Part shown: piece by piece, positions 25,901 to 39,900 of the stretch | Position numbering within the stretch: the stretch's first letter is position 1 | Layout: every line of letters begins with the position of its first letter | NCBI GenBank assembly: GCA_016801845.1 | Contig: CM028927.1 | Coordinates: 11,310,001 to 11,374,000 of the forward strand | Length of the DNA stretch: 64,000 nt | Direction of reading: 5' to 3' | Source of the DNA: Polydactylus sextarius | Taxonomy: Eukaryota; Chordata; Actinopteri; Polynemidae | The notes under the pieces: generated by a model | The model's database searches: none | What the model was told of the DNA's origin: nothing | The model's input: the letters and a program-made list of their open reading frames with translations, nothing else | Program-made: the position numbers and the translations under genes

Positions 25901-28900
25901 AAATCTTTTACTCCTGACACTCAGTTTAGCCGTAGACAAGGGAAGTGCCACAGTGTAGTTTATTTGTTCCATCATTAAGAAAAGTAAATGAGGTGAAGTT
26001 GTCTGTTTCATTACTTTAAATTAAGGGAATAGATATGCAAATGTGACACAGATGGTAATCTGCCTGAAATACAGAGAAAAGATAAAGATTAGGTTAGAAT
26101 AATCTCCCTATAGTGACTTGAAATGTTATATTTGTTTATAAAATTACATTTTATTTCACCAAATGAGTAACAAAACAATAGAGGTCCAAATAGTTGTATC
26201 ATTTTGATAACAAAAGACAATGGTAAAAGGATACACTGTAATACATGGAGTAATTTAACTCTGCTTACCTAATGGGGAAGAGCAGCAGAGTATTAAGAAT
26301 ATGAAGACACAAAGTGATTACAGGGCCTTTATCGGCAGACATGTAGAAAGACTTGTCTCACGAGAAAGAGAAAAGAGTGTAGAGAAAGTACAAGCAAGGA
26401 AATTGACATAGTTACACATCTCCCAATAGTAAAATTCAGTAAGGAAAGGAAGGAGGAAAAGATAGATGGGGGAATATGGGTAGAGACTTTGTTTTGTGGG
26501 GTCAGGCCTCGGGTCACCATCAACACAATAACATACACACAAACAAACTAAAATACACACAGACTCTCACACAGTCACAGACGTACACACTTTATTTAGC
26601 TCACAGAGAAACAGACCCAGTGGTCGCTCAGTGCTGCTGCTTTGGTGGTTAGGGACTGGTAGCTACACACACTGACATTAGATGAGGGAAAATAAACAGC
26701 TTTTAACATACAGACTTTAACACTGACCTCCTTTTCCCATTATGTCTGATGAGGAAAAAATGTAAATTGCCACCTAATACTCATTTCTATTTAACAAGCA
26801 CTTTAGCTTTAATGTGGATGACATCAACTGAGATGAAGTTGCTCTAAGTTGACAATAAATATTCAAGTGTTTTTGTAACAGGAATCTGATGTAAGGTATC
26901 ATACCAGCAGTATTAGCTTGTGATTATCTGATTTTAATGTTATTAATATCACTCTGTTCATGGCAGGACTATGCTTGACTTACAGTAGTGCATTTGTGAC
27001 TCTGTTTGTATGTACTTCAGCATAGCAGTAGACTGGTGCTTTATTTGAAGGATAGATCCCACAGAGAGGGAGCTGCTCAGGTGGGTCAGGGGGGAGGGAG
27101 GAGTCATGGGGGTCATTGACACATCAAACAATCCATAGCATCTTTAGAACACTGGACACCGCCTAGCTGTTAAAACTGAACTAAAATGTCATCACTCAAA
27201 ATGAGCAGTGGGAGGCGCTTGAAAACAGCTGCTGATGAGTTACAACTGTCTCTCCCTTGTTGACTGTCCCTTCACCTCCTGCTGTTGTCCTTCTGTCTGT
27301 GGATTAATCTCTACATGGAATTGAATTGTGGCTGAAAGTTGTTTTTACAGGTGCAAAAACAGAAAGCAGGCAGGCAAAGTGACCAAACTAAGTGACATGG
27401 CCTGTCTATCGATCTCCCCACTCTGTTTATACTATCACAGCTCAGCAGGCGTCACTGTGTGACCTGAGTGATTGATGTCTCTCTCTCTGAAGAGGCAAAC
27501 AAGTCATTTACAAGTAACCTCAATGTGAAATAAAAAGAATCAAAGAACAGATAAGATTAAATATTGTACAACATTTCTTTACAGAACTTGAAAGTGACAA
27601 AAGAGGTGCTGGATCCAGTCAAATAGGTGTCAGCCCCATTTCGGGAGGATTTGGATCCTGTTCCAACAGTAATTCCTGCACAGACTTGCTGTTTCTAACT
27701 GCTCTTTGTGACTTGACTCAGTTGTGGTAACAGTGTGGGTGTGAGGGCTCATACTTAGAATAAAAACTGATTCTTGGATTTATTGCATGGAGTGTTTTGT
27801 GTTTGAGTGAAAGTGTGAAGTAGTAACAGTTAAGGTTGTGAAAGGCCTCGCATTGTCTTGAAGTCAACTTGTTGCACTTGAATATCTGTATGTATTTTTA
27901 TCCAATTATTAATTTATACACTGATGAAACATCTACCCATCTCACTGCAGCTGAGATGAGGATGTAATCTAGATGAGAGTATTTTTATTATATGTATTAT
28001 ATGTACAGTAAACGTAAATCGATATCTAATATCTATGATTTTAACAGCAATGTAATTATGACAAATATAGCAAATACTTGAAATACAATATTCATCAACA
28101 TAAGTATACATAGAGTATCTAGACACACACCAACATCACTCTCATGAATGTCTTCTCCACACACTCGTGAATCTGTGTCTGTTGGCTCTTAGCAGTTGAG
28201 TTTTTTCAACACTGCACAAAACCTTAACTGTGAACTGCTTGCCTCACTCTGTCCATCCTTCTTTCTTTCAAGTTTCACCGTTTGACTCATCAACTTTGTC
28301 TCTCCATTTTAATGGCAGTAATAATAATGAAAACTTACTTTCCCCTATTGGTAGTAAATACCATCAGATACAAATGAAGGAAGGAGAGAGAAAAAGAGAG
28401 AAGGATAAATAGAGAACGGGTCTGGCAATCGTATTAGCCAGACTGCATGGCTGATTTTCTTTTTTTCTTTTAATAAGAGATTGTATTTGCACACGCATGT
28501 GTGTATGTGTGCAAATGAGAGAGATCTTGTGTGTCATCCCTTCTGTTTGTGTTATGTGTGTGTGAGACAGCATAGAGAGCTCTCTGCTGATATTAGCTAG
28601 TTCCTCATTCACTTGCTAATGTGATTTCAGTCTATACACCACATGGACAAATACACATATGCAGTACACATACACACTCCCACAGGAATAGAGCTTGAGT
28701 GTCAGCCACCTTCTGTTCCATCTATCTTTCACTTTATGTAAAAGATTTTTGGTTTTACCTCATAAATCTCAAAAACACATGAATCCTGGGATAAATTGTT
28801 GTACAGGAAATAGGGTATGCTGGGTGTGTGTGTGTGTGCACATATGTTTTGAAAGTTTGTTCATGCAGGAGTGAAGCATTACAAATAATATATTGAGAAG

Positions 28901-30264
28901 AATGAAAAGAGAGAAATGGAATGGTTCAAGGTGCCTTTTTATAACATGTTATTTGCTTTTACACCAGCTGCGTTTTTATATCAAAGAAGCTTCTCACAGT
29001 CCGGCGAATGCTGAGACTATTTCAGTGGGATCTTTAATTTTCTTTCATTTTGAAATGTGACAATGATATGTTTGGCTGCATACACACACTAGCTCTGTGT
29101 ACTGTATGCAGCCAAGATCTAGCACTTAGGTAGTGGTAGGGGCAAGCCTCAGGCACTGCCAGACTCTTTGGTAATGGCAGGAAAAGTGACACATAAATTA
29201 GATGAAATTAGCCTTTTTTTCCCCCCATCGCATAGAAGTAACAGGAAGCAATTTCAACTTGTATGATCATACAGAAGGTGCAACATGCTGTTACATCGTT
29301 GTAACCATTGAATGATTTGATAGCAGTCGTCTGCGTGGGCGAGGGAGCAGCATGAATTAGTGCCCACAGAGACGAGCAAAAGTCTGTCTTATTAGTAGTC
29401 CATCCATGCAAATGTGTAGTTGTGTTAGTTGATGGATAGTTGTTAGCTAGCTAAATCATTATTTATGTAATTAAACTGCAACATTCCTCTCCTTCTGGCA
29501 GAATCAGGGGTCTCTGGACCCTGATTTGTATGCATGGGGTAAATGCAAGGTAATGCAATGCAATTGAGTTTGCGATCTGTCTAATGGAGATGTAAATATG
29601 TGGTCAAGTATATAAAAGTGTTTAGAATTAAATCAGGATTTTCAGCATTGGTATAAAACATTAGTACAATACATGAAAACAAAAAATCTTACTACCAATG
29701 TGTTGCCCCAAGCAGATTAGGTCATGCTTTCATTCAGGTACATTCAGGGTTCAAGAGGCAGTCTCCATCACTATATTTACCTCATGATTCGTCATGACAT
29801 GATTTGTCAAGTAGGCAGGTAGACACTATTTTTTTCTCCAGTTATGTTCCCTGGAAAGCAGAAAAGTCATACATTTATACTCATTGATTAGAGCACCACA
29901 GCTGAAAACATTACATGTGAATGTGCAGAAATTATACTATATAAGCTAAGCATAGCAGCAAACTAACATTATAACATAGCTTATTCTCCAACGGCCTGAG
30001 CATAGAAAAAGCGTTAAGCAAAATAAATAAAAAGAGATATTTTCGCAAGAAAGGCAGTGAAATAATATCAATAAAGTAAACAGCTAAAGCATAGAGCAAC
30101 AAGAAGAGTGAAGATGAGATAAGAGGATGACCAAAAATAGTAAGGCAGCAGTGATAGAAATTCTGATAAGATAAACTGTATATTAGGAACAGAGTTGAAG
30201 ATTAAAGAGACGGTTGGGCGCTTTTAAGAAAGTGACCACCGTTGGTGCTTTGAGTGGTACTGGC

Positions 30265-31560
30265 CTAGAGAGACAGAATGAACAAATAGAAAGGGAGTGA
30301 ATCAGTTGAGAAACAAATCTGGAGATAGAAGGAAGAGCCAAGTAAAAAAGACAGAAGAAAGTGAAAGCAGGGGAAGGACCGAACAAAGCATACAAGGATG
30401 GGTGAAGCACAGTTTAGATGAGAGGAAAACAGAATGGACAGTATAATCAGAAAAAAAATGGCTATGGACAAATCCGAGTTAGCAATTGAATAAAAGTGGA
30501 AGGAGTGAGACTAAAAAAGAGAAGAACAATGGAAAAATTCAGTTTAGAGTTTAGAAGAGGACATACAATGAATACAGTATGAATCAGAGGAGGTGATATA
30601 ATGAAAGAACGGAAGGAGGAGGATGGAAAAATGAAAACATATGATGAGATGTGACAAACCAAGTCCAAGTGGAAGATAAAAGCAGGGTAGAGGGGAGAAG
30701 ATGAGAGAGAGAGAGAGAGGCCCTGTTATTAAAGAAAGAAACTGCAGTTGTTTTAGCTGATTTAAAGCTCAATAACTTAAAATCTTGGGTCGTAAAAGAT
30801 TAGAGAGATACAGAAGAGAGATAAGTGCAAAGGTGGTGAAGTCACTACATTGTGTGAATGTTTCTAAGTATTTTAGAAACACTTTGTAATAACTGTACAT
30901 GTTTGTTATGCTAAATAATCATACAAATTTCTAAGATTTTGTGAAAAGTAGAGGTCATGGGCATTGTTTCTCCTGCTACAATAATATTGTGGTCTAACTT
31001 GTAGATAGAGGGGAAAAAAAAAAAAACATTAGATGGATGCCAGAGAGGGAAGGTGGGTGTATGGTAAGAGGAGTGGTAAAAGTGAATGTTGGCAGAGAAA
31101 GAAAAGGTGATAAAGAAAAAAGAGGGAAAGGGATCAGTGCTGAAGAGTATTAAGGGAAATTAAGGGACACAGGTGAAAAGCAAAGGATGAAAGACAGAAA
31201 GGCTGATGGGAAGTCAAAAAAGGGTAGCATGAATGTCATGTAAAGGGGATGGGTGGAGAGATGAGATAAACCTAAAAGAGAAGAAGAGGAGAGATTTAAG
31301 TGGATAAATGCCACTAAGAAAAAAGCAGAGGGGAAGATGGAGAAAGAAGGAAGAAAGGAGGTGGAAGGGTGGTGGAAGTTAAGAGGGGAGAAAAGAGGGG
31401 TTAGATGACTTCATGCTGGAGGAAAGGATGGATAGATCGAGGCAAAAGGAGGAGAGATGAAAGTGTAATGGAGGGAAAGGAAGGAAGGAAGGAAGGAAGG
31501 AAGGAAGGAGGGAGGTGAAATAAAAGGAGGAATTGAAGCTGCAGGATAAGAAAAAAATGT
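30265..31560 (+). other. purine-rich (GA-rich) strand-asymmetric stretch
   Basis: The + strand is dominated by A and G (aggaag, gagaaag, gggaaag words) with a weaker section at about 30730-31000. This explains the run of Ser/Leu/Phe/Pro-rich open frames on the minus strand, which are not genes. Confidence 0.7.
31477..31509. repeat. (GGAA)8 microsatellite
   Basis: A nearly perfect GGAA tetranucleotide run inside the purine-rich stretch. GGAA arrays are potential ETS-factor binding platforms; no function is shown here. Confidence 0.9.
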
Positions 31561-32480
31561 GTCGCAGTGGCAGCAAGAAGGTTTGGCCCCTTTCCAAGCC
31601 TGAAAAAAAAAAACCTGGCTCCCATTCCTCCCTCTCTCTTCTTCCTCATTTAATTCAAGGAATCTAAAAGCTGACCGCACACCTGGGCTGTTGTCTGTAA
31701 GCTTCTTTTTGGTGGATAAATTTAAACATGTGGGGTGGAGATTAAATACTGGCTCCCTCTTCTACTTGACTCCTGTTTTATTGTTTACCTATACGTACAC
31801 AAAACCCATTTATTACCGATTATCCGTCCAATGCTCACTTTTTTGTTGGTACACTTTGATCTTGTGGCTTGATTTGTTTAAGAGCCTATATTGACTTGTG
31901 GGTTCTAGTGCAGTTCTTCCTTATATTTTCAAATAATGGAAAGTTGTTTGTGTTCTGCCTCAGAGGCTCTGGGCCAGGTAGTGGTATTGGTAAGAGCAAA
32001 TACTCTAGATAGAGGTGTAATCACATTGGCAAGGTATAAATAGTAAGAAAAAAATACTGGAAGTTATCATATGCATCTTGTATAATTAATATCAATATTA
32101 GTTTGTGTTGTTTCAAGTACATAAAGCTTTATGCATTATCTGTCAAATACTATATAATACGAGTGTTTACTGAAATAGGAAGGAAAAATTAAATGTATAA
32201 ATTGATATTAATAATAAGACAGTCAAGCCTGTTACAGATATCTTTTGCACTTTTTTTTGGCCACAAAATGCTTGTTCTTCCTGCCTTATTGATGAATGTG
32301 TCTTCTGGTATTTTTAATACATCACTATGCTAATTTCTTTGTTACTGTAGGTTAAAAACCTGCAAGGTCTTTGGTATCATCAGCACTGGAAGGGTTGGGG
32401 AGTGGGTGTTTTTCCTGAATGTTTAATATGCCCGGTAATTTGTTGATAATGTCAACCTGTTCCTCTCTGTGTCTCTGCAG

Positions 32481-32593
32481 GCTAACAGGGTTCCAAGTTC
32501 CTACCCCAGTCACCAGTACAGGAAATGTCTTCTCCTTGAGGTTGACCAGTGACTTTGCCGTTTCCGCGCACGGCTTCAAACTCAACTATGAAG
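32481..32593 (+). CDS. csmd3: csmd3 exon, second part of CUB domain 1
   Basis: The first base completes the Arg codon left open by exon A. The frame then reads LTGFQVPTPVTSTG, NVFSLRLTSDFAVSAHGF and KLNYE. This is the C-terminal half of a CUB domain; L-x-L-x-F/L-x-S-D-x-x-V-x-x-x-G-F is the classic closing motif. The acceptor is a good pyrimidine tract ending in GCAG at 32477-32480. The donor is GTCAGA at 32594, a weak hexamer, but the preceding GAAG supports it. It is also confirmed by the join: the last base plus AA from exon C gives Glu, producing Y-E-E-L, as in CSMD3. Entry phase is 2 and exit phase 1. The second cysteine pair of a typical CUB is absent, as in exon A. Confidence 0.93.
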
Positions 32594-32976
32594 GTCAGAA
32601 AGTGTCTGTATGTATTTGTGTTTGTGCATGGGGGGCTGGTTTATGAGAATATATAGACCGTGCCCCCGGTATTGACCTCTACAATTGAGAAAAATGAACA
32701 ATGTATATCACAAGCACTAAAACTACTCACAAAATGTCATGTAAAATTCCAAAGCTCACAAGGCACCGTAGTCGTGAGCCACGCAAGAATGCACAGGTGA
32801 CAAGTTCATTCATTTCCAAAAAGGGAGGCTGTCAAAATGGACACGGCATGACACAAATTGAGAACACAGTGAGGCCTTTATATATTATTCACGTGGTGAG
32901 ACAGGAATGAAAAGTCAAAGTACACAAGTCTACCAGATTTCAAAAATGAACAAAAATTAACAAACCAAAATGTTTC

Positions 32977-33004
32977 ATTCTTTTCTTTTCTTTTCTTTTC
33001 TTTC
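32977..33004. repeat. (TTTTC)5 microsatellite
   Basis: A pentanucleotide TTTTC run. Confidence 0.85.
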
Positions 33005-34784
33005 TCCTTTTTTCATGAATATGTTAAAACATTTAATAAAGAAATGCAATCCATTCCAGTGGTAGCTCAAGCATCCCCTTTCACCCCCTTCCTTTAGGGC
33101 CTGAGTAAACAGCATGATAGCACTTTCACAGATGAAAGAAGAGATATGAATGGATGAAGTGTTGGTTAAAATTAGAAACTCGGAATGTACCAGCACCATG
33201 TCCTGTGTGCATTAAAGATTCCAGATTAGATTTAGATTAGAATAACTTTGATGTCCTCAGTGAGGCAGTTAGTTCCAGAGCATAAAACAGAAGAGTATGG
33301 TTGTCCACTGGAGACACACACACAACCATGAGCAATCCAGAAAAAAACAAATACGCACACAATTATCTAGCTCTGTGCTTTTTACCGAACAGATCTTTTA
33401 GATGCCAACAAATGAAAAGGTGATAATGTTGTTTGACCCTCATGTTTCAAGTACATGTAAAATCCTCTTATTCATTAAATAAAACTCTTAATTTAGGCAG
33501 CAGATGATATGTATTTAACACCAAATTATTATAGATATAATGTCAACATGATATATAATATACTCAGTCATACATGTTGCTGTATGTATAAGTGATCATA
33601 GCTGATTGCAGAATTATCTATAAGCATGTTCAATAGTGATGTTTTTTTCAAGAAACTAATTCTTTAGTAGAAAATGAGGAGAGAAAATGTTGCATATTTA
33701 AAGCAGTACTCTAAATTAGATGCAGGGTTATATTGACAGAAGAAGGGAGTGTTTCCTCTAAAGAAACAGCGTCTCTATTCAGTCTTCAAATGATGTAGTT
33801 TGTTGTAGGGATGAAAAACTACTGATTATACCAGACGGTCGGTCAGCACTGGTTGAAATTGCAGCAGAGATGTAGTCATTTTGACAGTTATAGCATTCTC
33901 ATTATTATGATATTTCTCTAAGCTTTATAGTCAGTCCGTGTGGTTGCAGTGGTTTGGAGGATGTTTTGTGGGGTGGTGTATATTTAGAAGTGTCAGAGAT
34001 TATATATAGTCATAGTGATGACACAAAGCTCTCTCACAGATGACATTTTGACATCTCGTAGTAGATAAAGCAGAAGTGTAAACAATTAAAATGATGATGG
34101 CTGCTTCAGTGTCATTGTCCTTGTTTTGTGCATGTTGGCTCACAGTCCCTCTGTCATGGTTTACTGAGAACATGAAACAGAACAGAGCTATCTGTGGTTT
34201 ACCTGCTATGATAGGTCAAAATGTCTGCTGTGAAAAAAGGTGTAATGGAAAGGATTAAAGCAGCTGCAGTGTGTCAGTGTAAATTGAATGTACTTGGTGT
34301 AACTTGCAGATGATAGCTTGTTTTCATTCACTGCATGCATTTGCGCACGCGCACACACACACGGACACAGTGTTTGTCACAACTGGTTGCTGCTAAAAAT
34401 GATACACTGCTGTCTCTTTGTGTGTCCTTCTGCTTCACTCAATGGGCCTTTGCACTTGTTTGTATGTAGGTTTGTTGGTTGGCGCGTGTTCATTCTGTTG
34501 ATGCGTGTGTGGTGTGCTGCTTATGACAGTATCATTGATTGCCTTGGTTTAAGTCTGCACACATGCTTTGTCTGTGTGTGTTTGTGCCTGTTTGTGCTAC
34601 TTGTATGTTCAAGCAGTTGTCCCAGATTTATATACTGGCACAATTTTATTCTTGCTTCTTGGCCCATGTTCATTGTGTGTGATTGTGTGTGTCTGTGACA
34701 CAGAAAGAGTTTGCTCTCAGTGAGAGCTTCCAGGGGACTTATCTGAAGAGTCCCTGCTGTTGATACATTCAGCCATTTGACTTG

Positions 34785-34785
34785 C

Positions 34786-34835
<50 letters not shown>

Positions 34836-34838
34836 TGT
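34785..34838. repeat. (CT)n(GT)10 compound microsatellite
   Basis: CT units with one interruption to 34818, then ten GT units. Confidence 0.9.
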
Positions 34839-36149
34839 AAGGAGAGGAAGTGAGAGAGACAGAGAAGCAGAGCATACTTGGCATTTGCAAAAATGCAACA
34901 TTATGCTGATGATCTGCCTGTCTTTCCATATTCAGCAGTTCTGGTCACAACACACAGCTGGGCTGTAAATCTATAAAGGGAGAAGGAGATTTTCTCCGAG
35001 GGAATGATCCACCCTGGTTCGGCCACTTTTTGGCAAGTCATCTTTAGTCCATGTAATCCTTATACCTAATCTGCTATTGGAGCCATGTCAGGTTTTAGAT
35101 TTTCACAGGTATTGCCATGGCAGTGTAAACAGCACAGTCATTTTTTAAAGCTGCAGTGTTTTTGTCTCCCTCTGTCTGCTGGGGAGAGTAATTACAGACA
35201 TGTATTGGCATATGTCACCTGGGAACCTTCAGCGTGTTGTACTTTGTCGCACAGGGGATGCATAATAAAAGCCCAGGAAATAACATGTGGCTGTCTGACA
35301 GGTGTCTGTGTTGAGCCTCGAGATATATTTGCTATGATACAGAAAACAGAACAGGAACACACTCTGCAGGTCTGGCAACCTCGCTGGTCAGTGTAAAATG
35401 AATCATTAACAGCATGCAGCATGGGAATGCCACCAAACACACTAGACTGAAAACTAGATGGAAAACTGAAAACTGCAAATATAGTGGGATTTACTGGGTG
35501 CTGACAGGCTTAATCAGCACTGTGTGAACTCATTTGGCAAGGGTATGAATGTAACAGACGTTCATTCATATGTTGAAGTCGAGCGCTCCAGCTTCATAAA
35601 AGGAATGAACCAAAGAATACCTGTTCATTGTCATTGTGATTATTATTTAGTTATATACAAGCACAACTCAGGGACCCCTGAAATCACTGGTTAGATGATG
35701 GATCTTTCTCTCTTTCTCCTCACGGCTCTCTCACACATACACATTATCAATGCATAATTAATAGATGTCTATCAGACTTCTGTAACAAGTTTTATGCCTT
35801 CAGTCAAAACTGTATATACTGAAAAAAAAGTAATTTGGGACAACAGGAGTAAACTATCCAGATACAGAAGTCACACATAGAAATTCTCACATGTGTAATT
35901 TCAGCTTTGGTATTGCAGTTATATTTGTTTCTCTTTAATTGATTAAAAAAATAAATAAATTAGCTCCAAGAAGATCCATGTGAACAAACATTGATTCATA
36001 AATTTACAAGGTGGAGTAAGCTGAAGCATGAGAAACTGCTGTGTAAGCCAAAATGGAGCACTGGATTCCCTAAAAGATGTATGCTCACTCCCTCACCTTT
36101 GGTCAGCCTCCGGGTAGACACTGAAAAAATGAGATCTCGACCAAACTTA

Positions 36150-36500
36150 GTTTCCTTTACAATGGGACAAGGGAGAGGGTGAGCAGCTAAGACATTTGGA
36201 AGCAGCTCAGAGCAGAACCGTTGAAGGGAGCCGTGGCTGTTTGGGCGTCTGATGAGGAAGCCTCTGGGACATCTTGCTGTGGAAGTATACCTGCTATGTC
36301 AGACTTTGAGGAGACCCTGGGGCAGAGCCAGAAGATGCTGGCAGGCTATTATATCCCACCTGGTCTCTGAGTGCCTCGGGACTCATACCTCAAGAGCCCA
36401 GAAGGAGCTTAAGAATTTGGATCAGTAGTAGGAAGCCTGGGCTGCCTTGCTTACTGTGCTGCTACTGCACCTTAATAGAAATGGATGAATATATGTGAAT
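36150..36500 (+). mobile_element. 3' fragment of a GATG-tailed LINE (Rex3/RTE-like)
   Basis: Degenerate copy of a very common fish LINE end. Landmarks include GGGAGAGGGTGAGCAGCTAA, GCAGCTCAGAGCAGAACCG, GGGAGCCGTGGCTGTTTGGG, GCATCTGA-like TGATGAGGAAGCCTCTGGGA, GCCTCGGGACTC and the tail AATAGAAATGGATGAATA. Translated in pieces it gives the W-x-S/A-L-L end typical of these proteins, but with stops and frameshifts. The Rex3 assignment is from the GATG-type tail and is tentative. Confidence 0.65.
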
Positions 36501-36930
36501 GAATACATAGCTACATGAACACAATGTGGGATCTAGAACAAAGTGAGTGAGGTAGAGGTACGATACACATTATATTCACATTATAAAATTGTAAATCCAT
36601 GAAGATATTCATTCATTTATCTCACTATAGGCTGGCAGAGTAACATCCCGGGCGAAGGTATCGTTGCATTGCTCCATCCTTTTTTAGCCTTCTTGGTTGT
36701 GAGATACGCTTTGATGTGATTGTTGGACTCCTTGAACATTTCTTCCTCTCCCTCTGAAGACTGTCAGGTCATAACTAATTCATACACCAGCACATGCCAT
36801 ACAGTGTGTGTATATGCACATGTGTGTGTGTGAAACAGAGAAAGAGAGTGATGTATTATTGAGCACAGTGTCGGAGGCAGTTTGATATTGTGCTGATGAG
36901 ACGGAATCACAGATTATCACAGCACTTAGA

Positions 36931-36970
36931 CACACACGCACACACACACACACACACACATACACATACA
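36931..36970. repeat. (CA)n microsatellite
   Basis: Almost perfect CA units with single interruptions (CG, TA). Confidence 0.9.
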
Positions 36971-39900
36971 ATCTTTCTCCCTATCTATCCCACACACACT
37001 CTTTTTCTAATGTACATGGTTGTTGTTGAAGAATTATTCTTTTTAGTTCTTCTGGCTCCTCCTACCACTTTACTTTTCATCTTCATTCATGTTTTCTCAT
37101 TATGTGTGTTTGTATGGTTGGGTAATACCTTTACAGTATTGACTTGTCTTGATTGTTGTCTATGAATGAGGAAAACAGAGGTGAACTGTAAATAAACTCA
37201 TAACAGATAGATAGAAAATAGAAAAACACACAAAACACTGAATTTATAATATTAAGTTTAATTCACCTGTTGTCAGTTGTATTCAGTGGTTTGCATTGGC
37301 ACCTTTTAGTCACTATTATGATGATATCTGTTAAAGGACATTTTTTTGTTTGACTGACAAGAACTTAATTGTAGTATTGCAATTATATCAAGTATTGAAT
37401 TTTCTCATTTATTGTAGGTCAAGTTTCTTTTTGTTTCTTTTCTTTCTAACAACTGGAGAAACTGAGCTTCTCTTCTGAGCTTGTACTGAAGAAAAAGCTT
37501 GTTGGATACATGCAGTCAAGGAGAGGTACTCACTTTAGTGACTGAAGTGTGTGGGAAAACCAAAACACACAACACATCCTGTGAATTACCATCAACTTGT
37601 GTTAACCCCAAACATGTAGATTACCCACATTCATACAATATGCATTTAGACATACCCATGTGTCCAGAGGCACTGGCATGCATAGAAACATGAAGAGACA
37701 TGGACAAGTGTACGGTATACAACTCCCAGATGTAATCATTTTTCTCAGAACGTGGACCGCAGAATATGTTCCACATCCTAGAACATTCTGCCATGTGACT
37801 AACAAGTCAGCGGAGATTTCATTCTGCTCGCTTCATCCCAGACACTCTTCCAAGCTGCTTTTTTCTTCCCCTCCGCTTCTTCCTAAGTTATAACAAAAAT
37901 ACCCTTCCTTTACCTTCATTTACTCTTACTGGAGAGAGTTTATGTAGTGCCTCAAGTAAAGACATAAACAAAGGTTAATAAAATATTAAAGAAGGAGATA
38001 AAAAAGAGACCACCGTCAAATGGAAAATGGTTAAAGGTGCAAAAGACGCTCAAAGTGTTTTTTGTAGTAAATAAAAAAAGAAGAATCACTTTATACACAG
38101 ACTATGACAAACACAAACACAAATCAAAGTCAGGTTGCGTTCTTTCACTTTAAAAGTGAGCTTATTTCAAATATTGTCTGAAATGCCTTTGTGGTTGTTG
38201 CTCTCCAGTGGAACTCCAGTTCTCACATTGGTCTAAATCAAAAACTAACTAAATAAAAGAAAATAAAAGGAGGGAATGACATTTTTTACCTGTCTGTTAT
38301 TTAACCTTCATTTTAGGGCTAAATGTATATTTTTGCAAAAGAGCAAAGAGAAGCTGCCAGGAGCAGGTGAAACACTTTAGGCGTTCTCCTTGGCCAGATG
38401 TCTATCACATGGACCCTTGTCCTTCTGGGGATTTATCAGTTCCACAAAATATCATGGAGAGTGTTACTTACAGAGGTTTACAGCCATTCCACTGACCTTG
38501 TGGATGTGTACACATTTTGTGAACACACTCCTCGACCATCATGATATAGATGATTTAGAGTTTCTGAGAAGGAGCTGGAGGAAATTTTCACATACAGGTC
38601 ACAGCCCACTATATCAGTAAAATCATGTTTGTCCATAAACCTACAACAGCTGCAGATACATGTTCTATCATAAATTGCTATTGGTTACTATAACAGTGGA
38701 TTACAATGGACAGGCTAGCTTTTTGATGTTGTCCTTTTTTACTCTGGTCAGTCAGTTCTTCTTTTAATTAATGAATTAAATTTTAAGGACAATAGCAAAA
38801 TTCATCTGTGTCCTGTGATTTGGCCTTAACATTACAGAAAAATAGAAAACGTGGAGATTCTTTGGTTCACACAGTACATTCTCTGAATGCCTGACCATAC
38901 TGTCAGAATGAAATGTTGGTCATCATTTTAGAATCTAAGTAGTGTTTTGCATTTGAAGAAAGCAACTGAGTCCAAAACTCAAAGACAACATCTACAACTC
39001 CACTCTTTTTCATTGTTTTTCATTTCATTGTTCTTTAGTTTTGTGAGCACATTTGAAAGTTTTCAGTTTTCAGCCACCCTGATAAACATATAGCTATACA
39101 CTATTATTTCTAATTCTTTGGAGTTTAATGGACTGGACATATCAAATGTATGAACTTCTACTCAAATATTTTTTTTTCAGTTGAGAAGGTACAATACATT
39201 AATAATCAAACACATTAATTAGCCAACAGAATTTAATGGAGGATGTTCATCTAATAAAGATACTGTACCAAAAAGAGATAAACATGCATTACTTTTTTGT
39301 AGTGGTAGTAGTAGTAGTTAAATTGATAAATGTTTTAGCATTAAAGGCAGATGAGTGAAATGTATGGTTGCTGTAATTTTGATTTTTTTTAAATCAAATT
39401 CTTTATAGAGATTAACAGCCACTAAGATTGCAGTCTTCATTTCATTTATTGATTCACTTCTGTTTGGTGAACATGTGTTAAGCCTCTAATTTGTGTTTGT
39501 ATAACACTTATCTGAATTAGAGCTTACAAGAAGCAATTAAAGGTATACGTCTAAACTGTTTGACTTGACAGGAGGCCCACAAAATAAGGACGAAAAGTTG
39601 GTAAACAAACCTAAAAAGGACCAGTTTGACAGAACGGCAAACAGGCTACAGCAATGGCCAGTTGCCTGTGAGGTGATTACTCCCTCTTGCCCCCTAAAAC
39701 ATCAGGTGAATAACCACTCTGGTCCTCTGTTGACAAAATGAATCCTAATCTAATGCAAAAGCATCAAGGGAGTGTACAATTTTTAGTTCGAACAGGGTTT
39801 AATTGCTTTCCTCATTAGAATGCAAACATAAACATCAACATTTTTCATTGAGAAAGGTTTTCCTAAATGTTTCATATTTTACACCAATAATATTTCAGAC

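Larger units (their letters stand above)
289..32480 (+). other. csmd3: csmd3 intron, 32,192 bases, phase 2, splits CUB1
   Basis: The intron begins GTAGGG and ends in a pyrimidine tract plus GCAG. It lies within a single CUB domain, so both flanking exons are needed together. It holds transposon relics and microsatellites that are listed separately, and no supported independent gene. Confidence 0.9.
25901..32480. other. intronic DNA without a recognised gene
   Basis: AT-rich sequence, with a marked purine bias from about 30265 to 31560. No coding or RNA gene is supported. Confidence 0.6.
32594..36149. other. intronic DNA without a recognised gene
   Basis: Contains a (TTTTC)n run, a long CT/GT microsatellite and AT-rich DNA. 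No gene is supported. Confidence 0.6.

Noticed and set aside
30183..31680. Series of minus-strand frames of 60-90 codons
   Set aside because: They are a by-product of the purine bias; stop codons are rare on the pyrimidine-rich strand. They have no motifs.
33210..33330. Possible SINE/LINE tail in TTAGATTTAGATTAGAATAA and following bases
   Set aside because: It only loosely resembles known fish repeat ends. There is not enough for an annotation.
34318..34901. Overlapping 126-codon frames on both strands
   Set aside because: Both arise from CA/GT- and CT-rich sequence (Cys/Val/Leu or Thr/His strings). Simple repeats remain open in several frames by chance.
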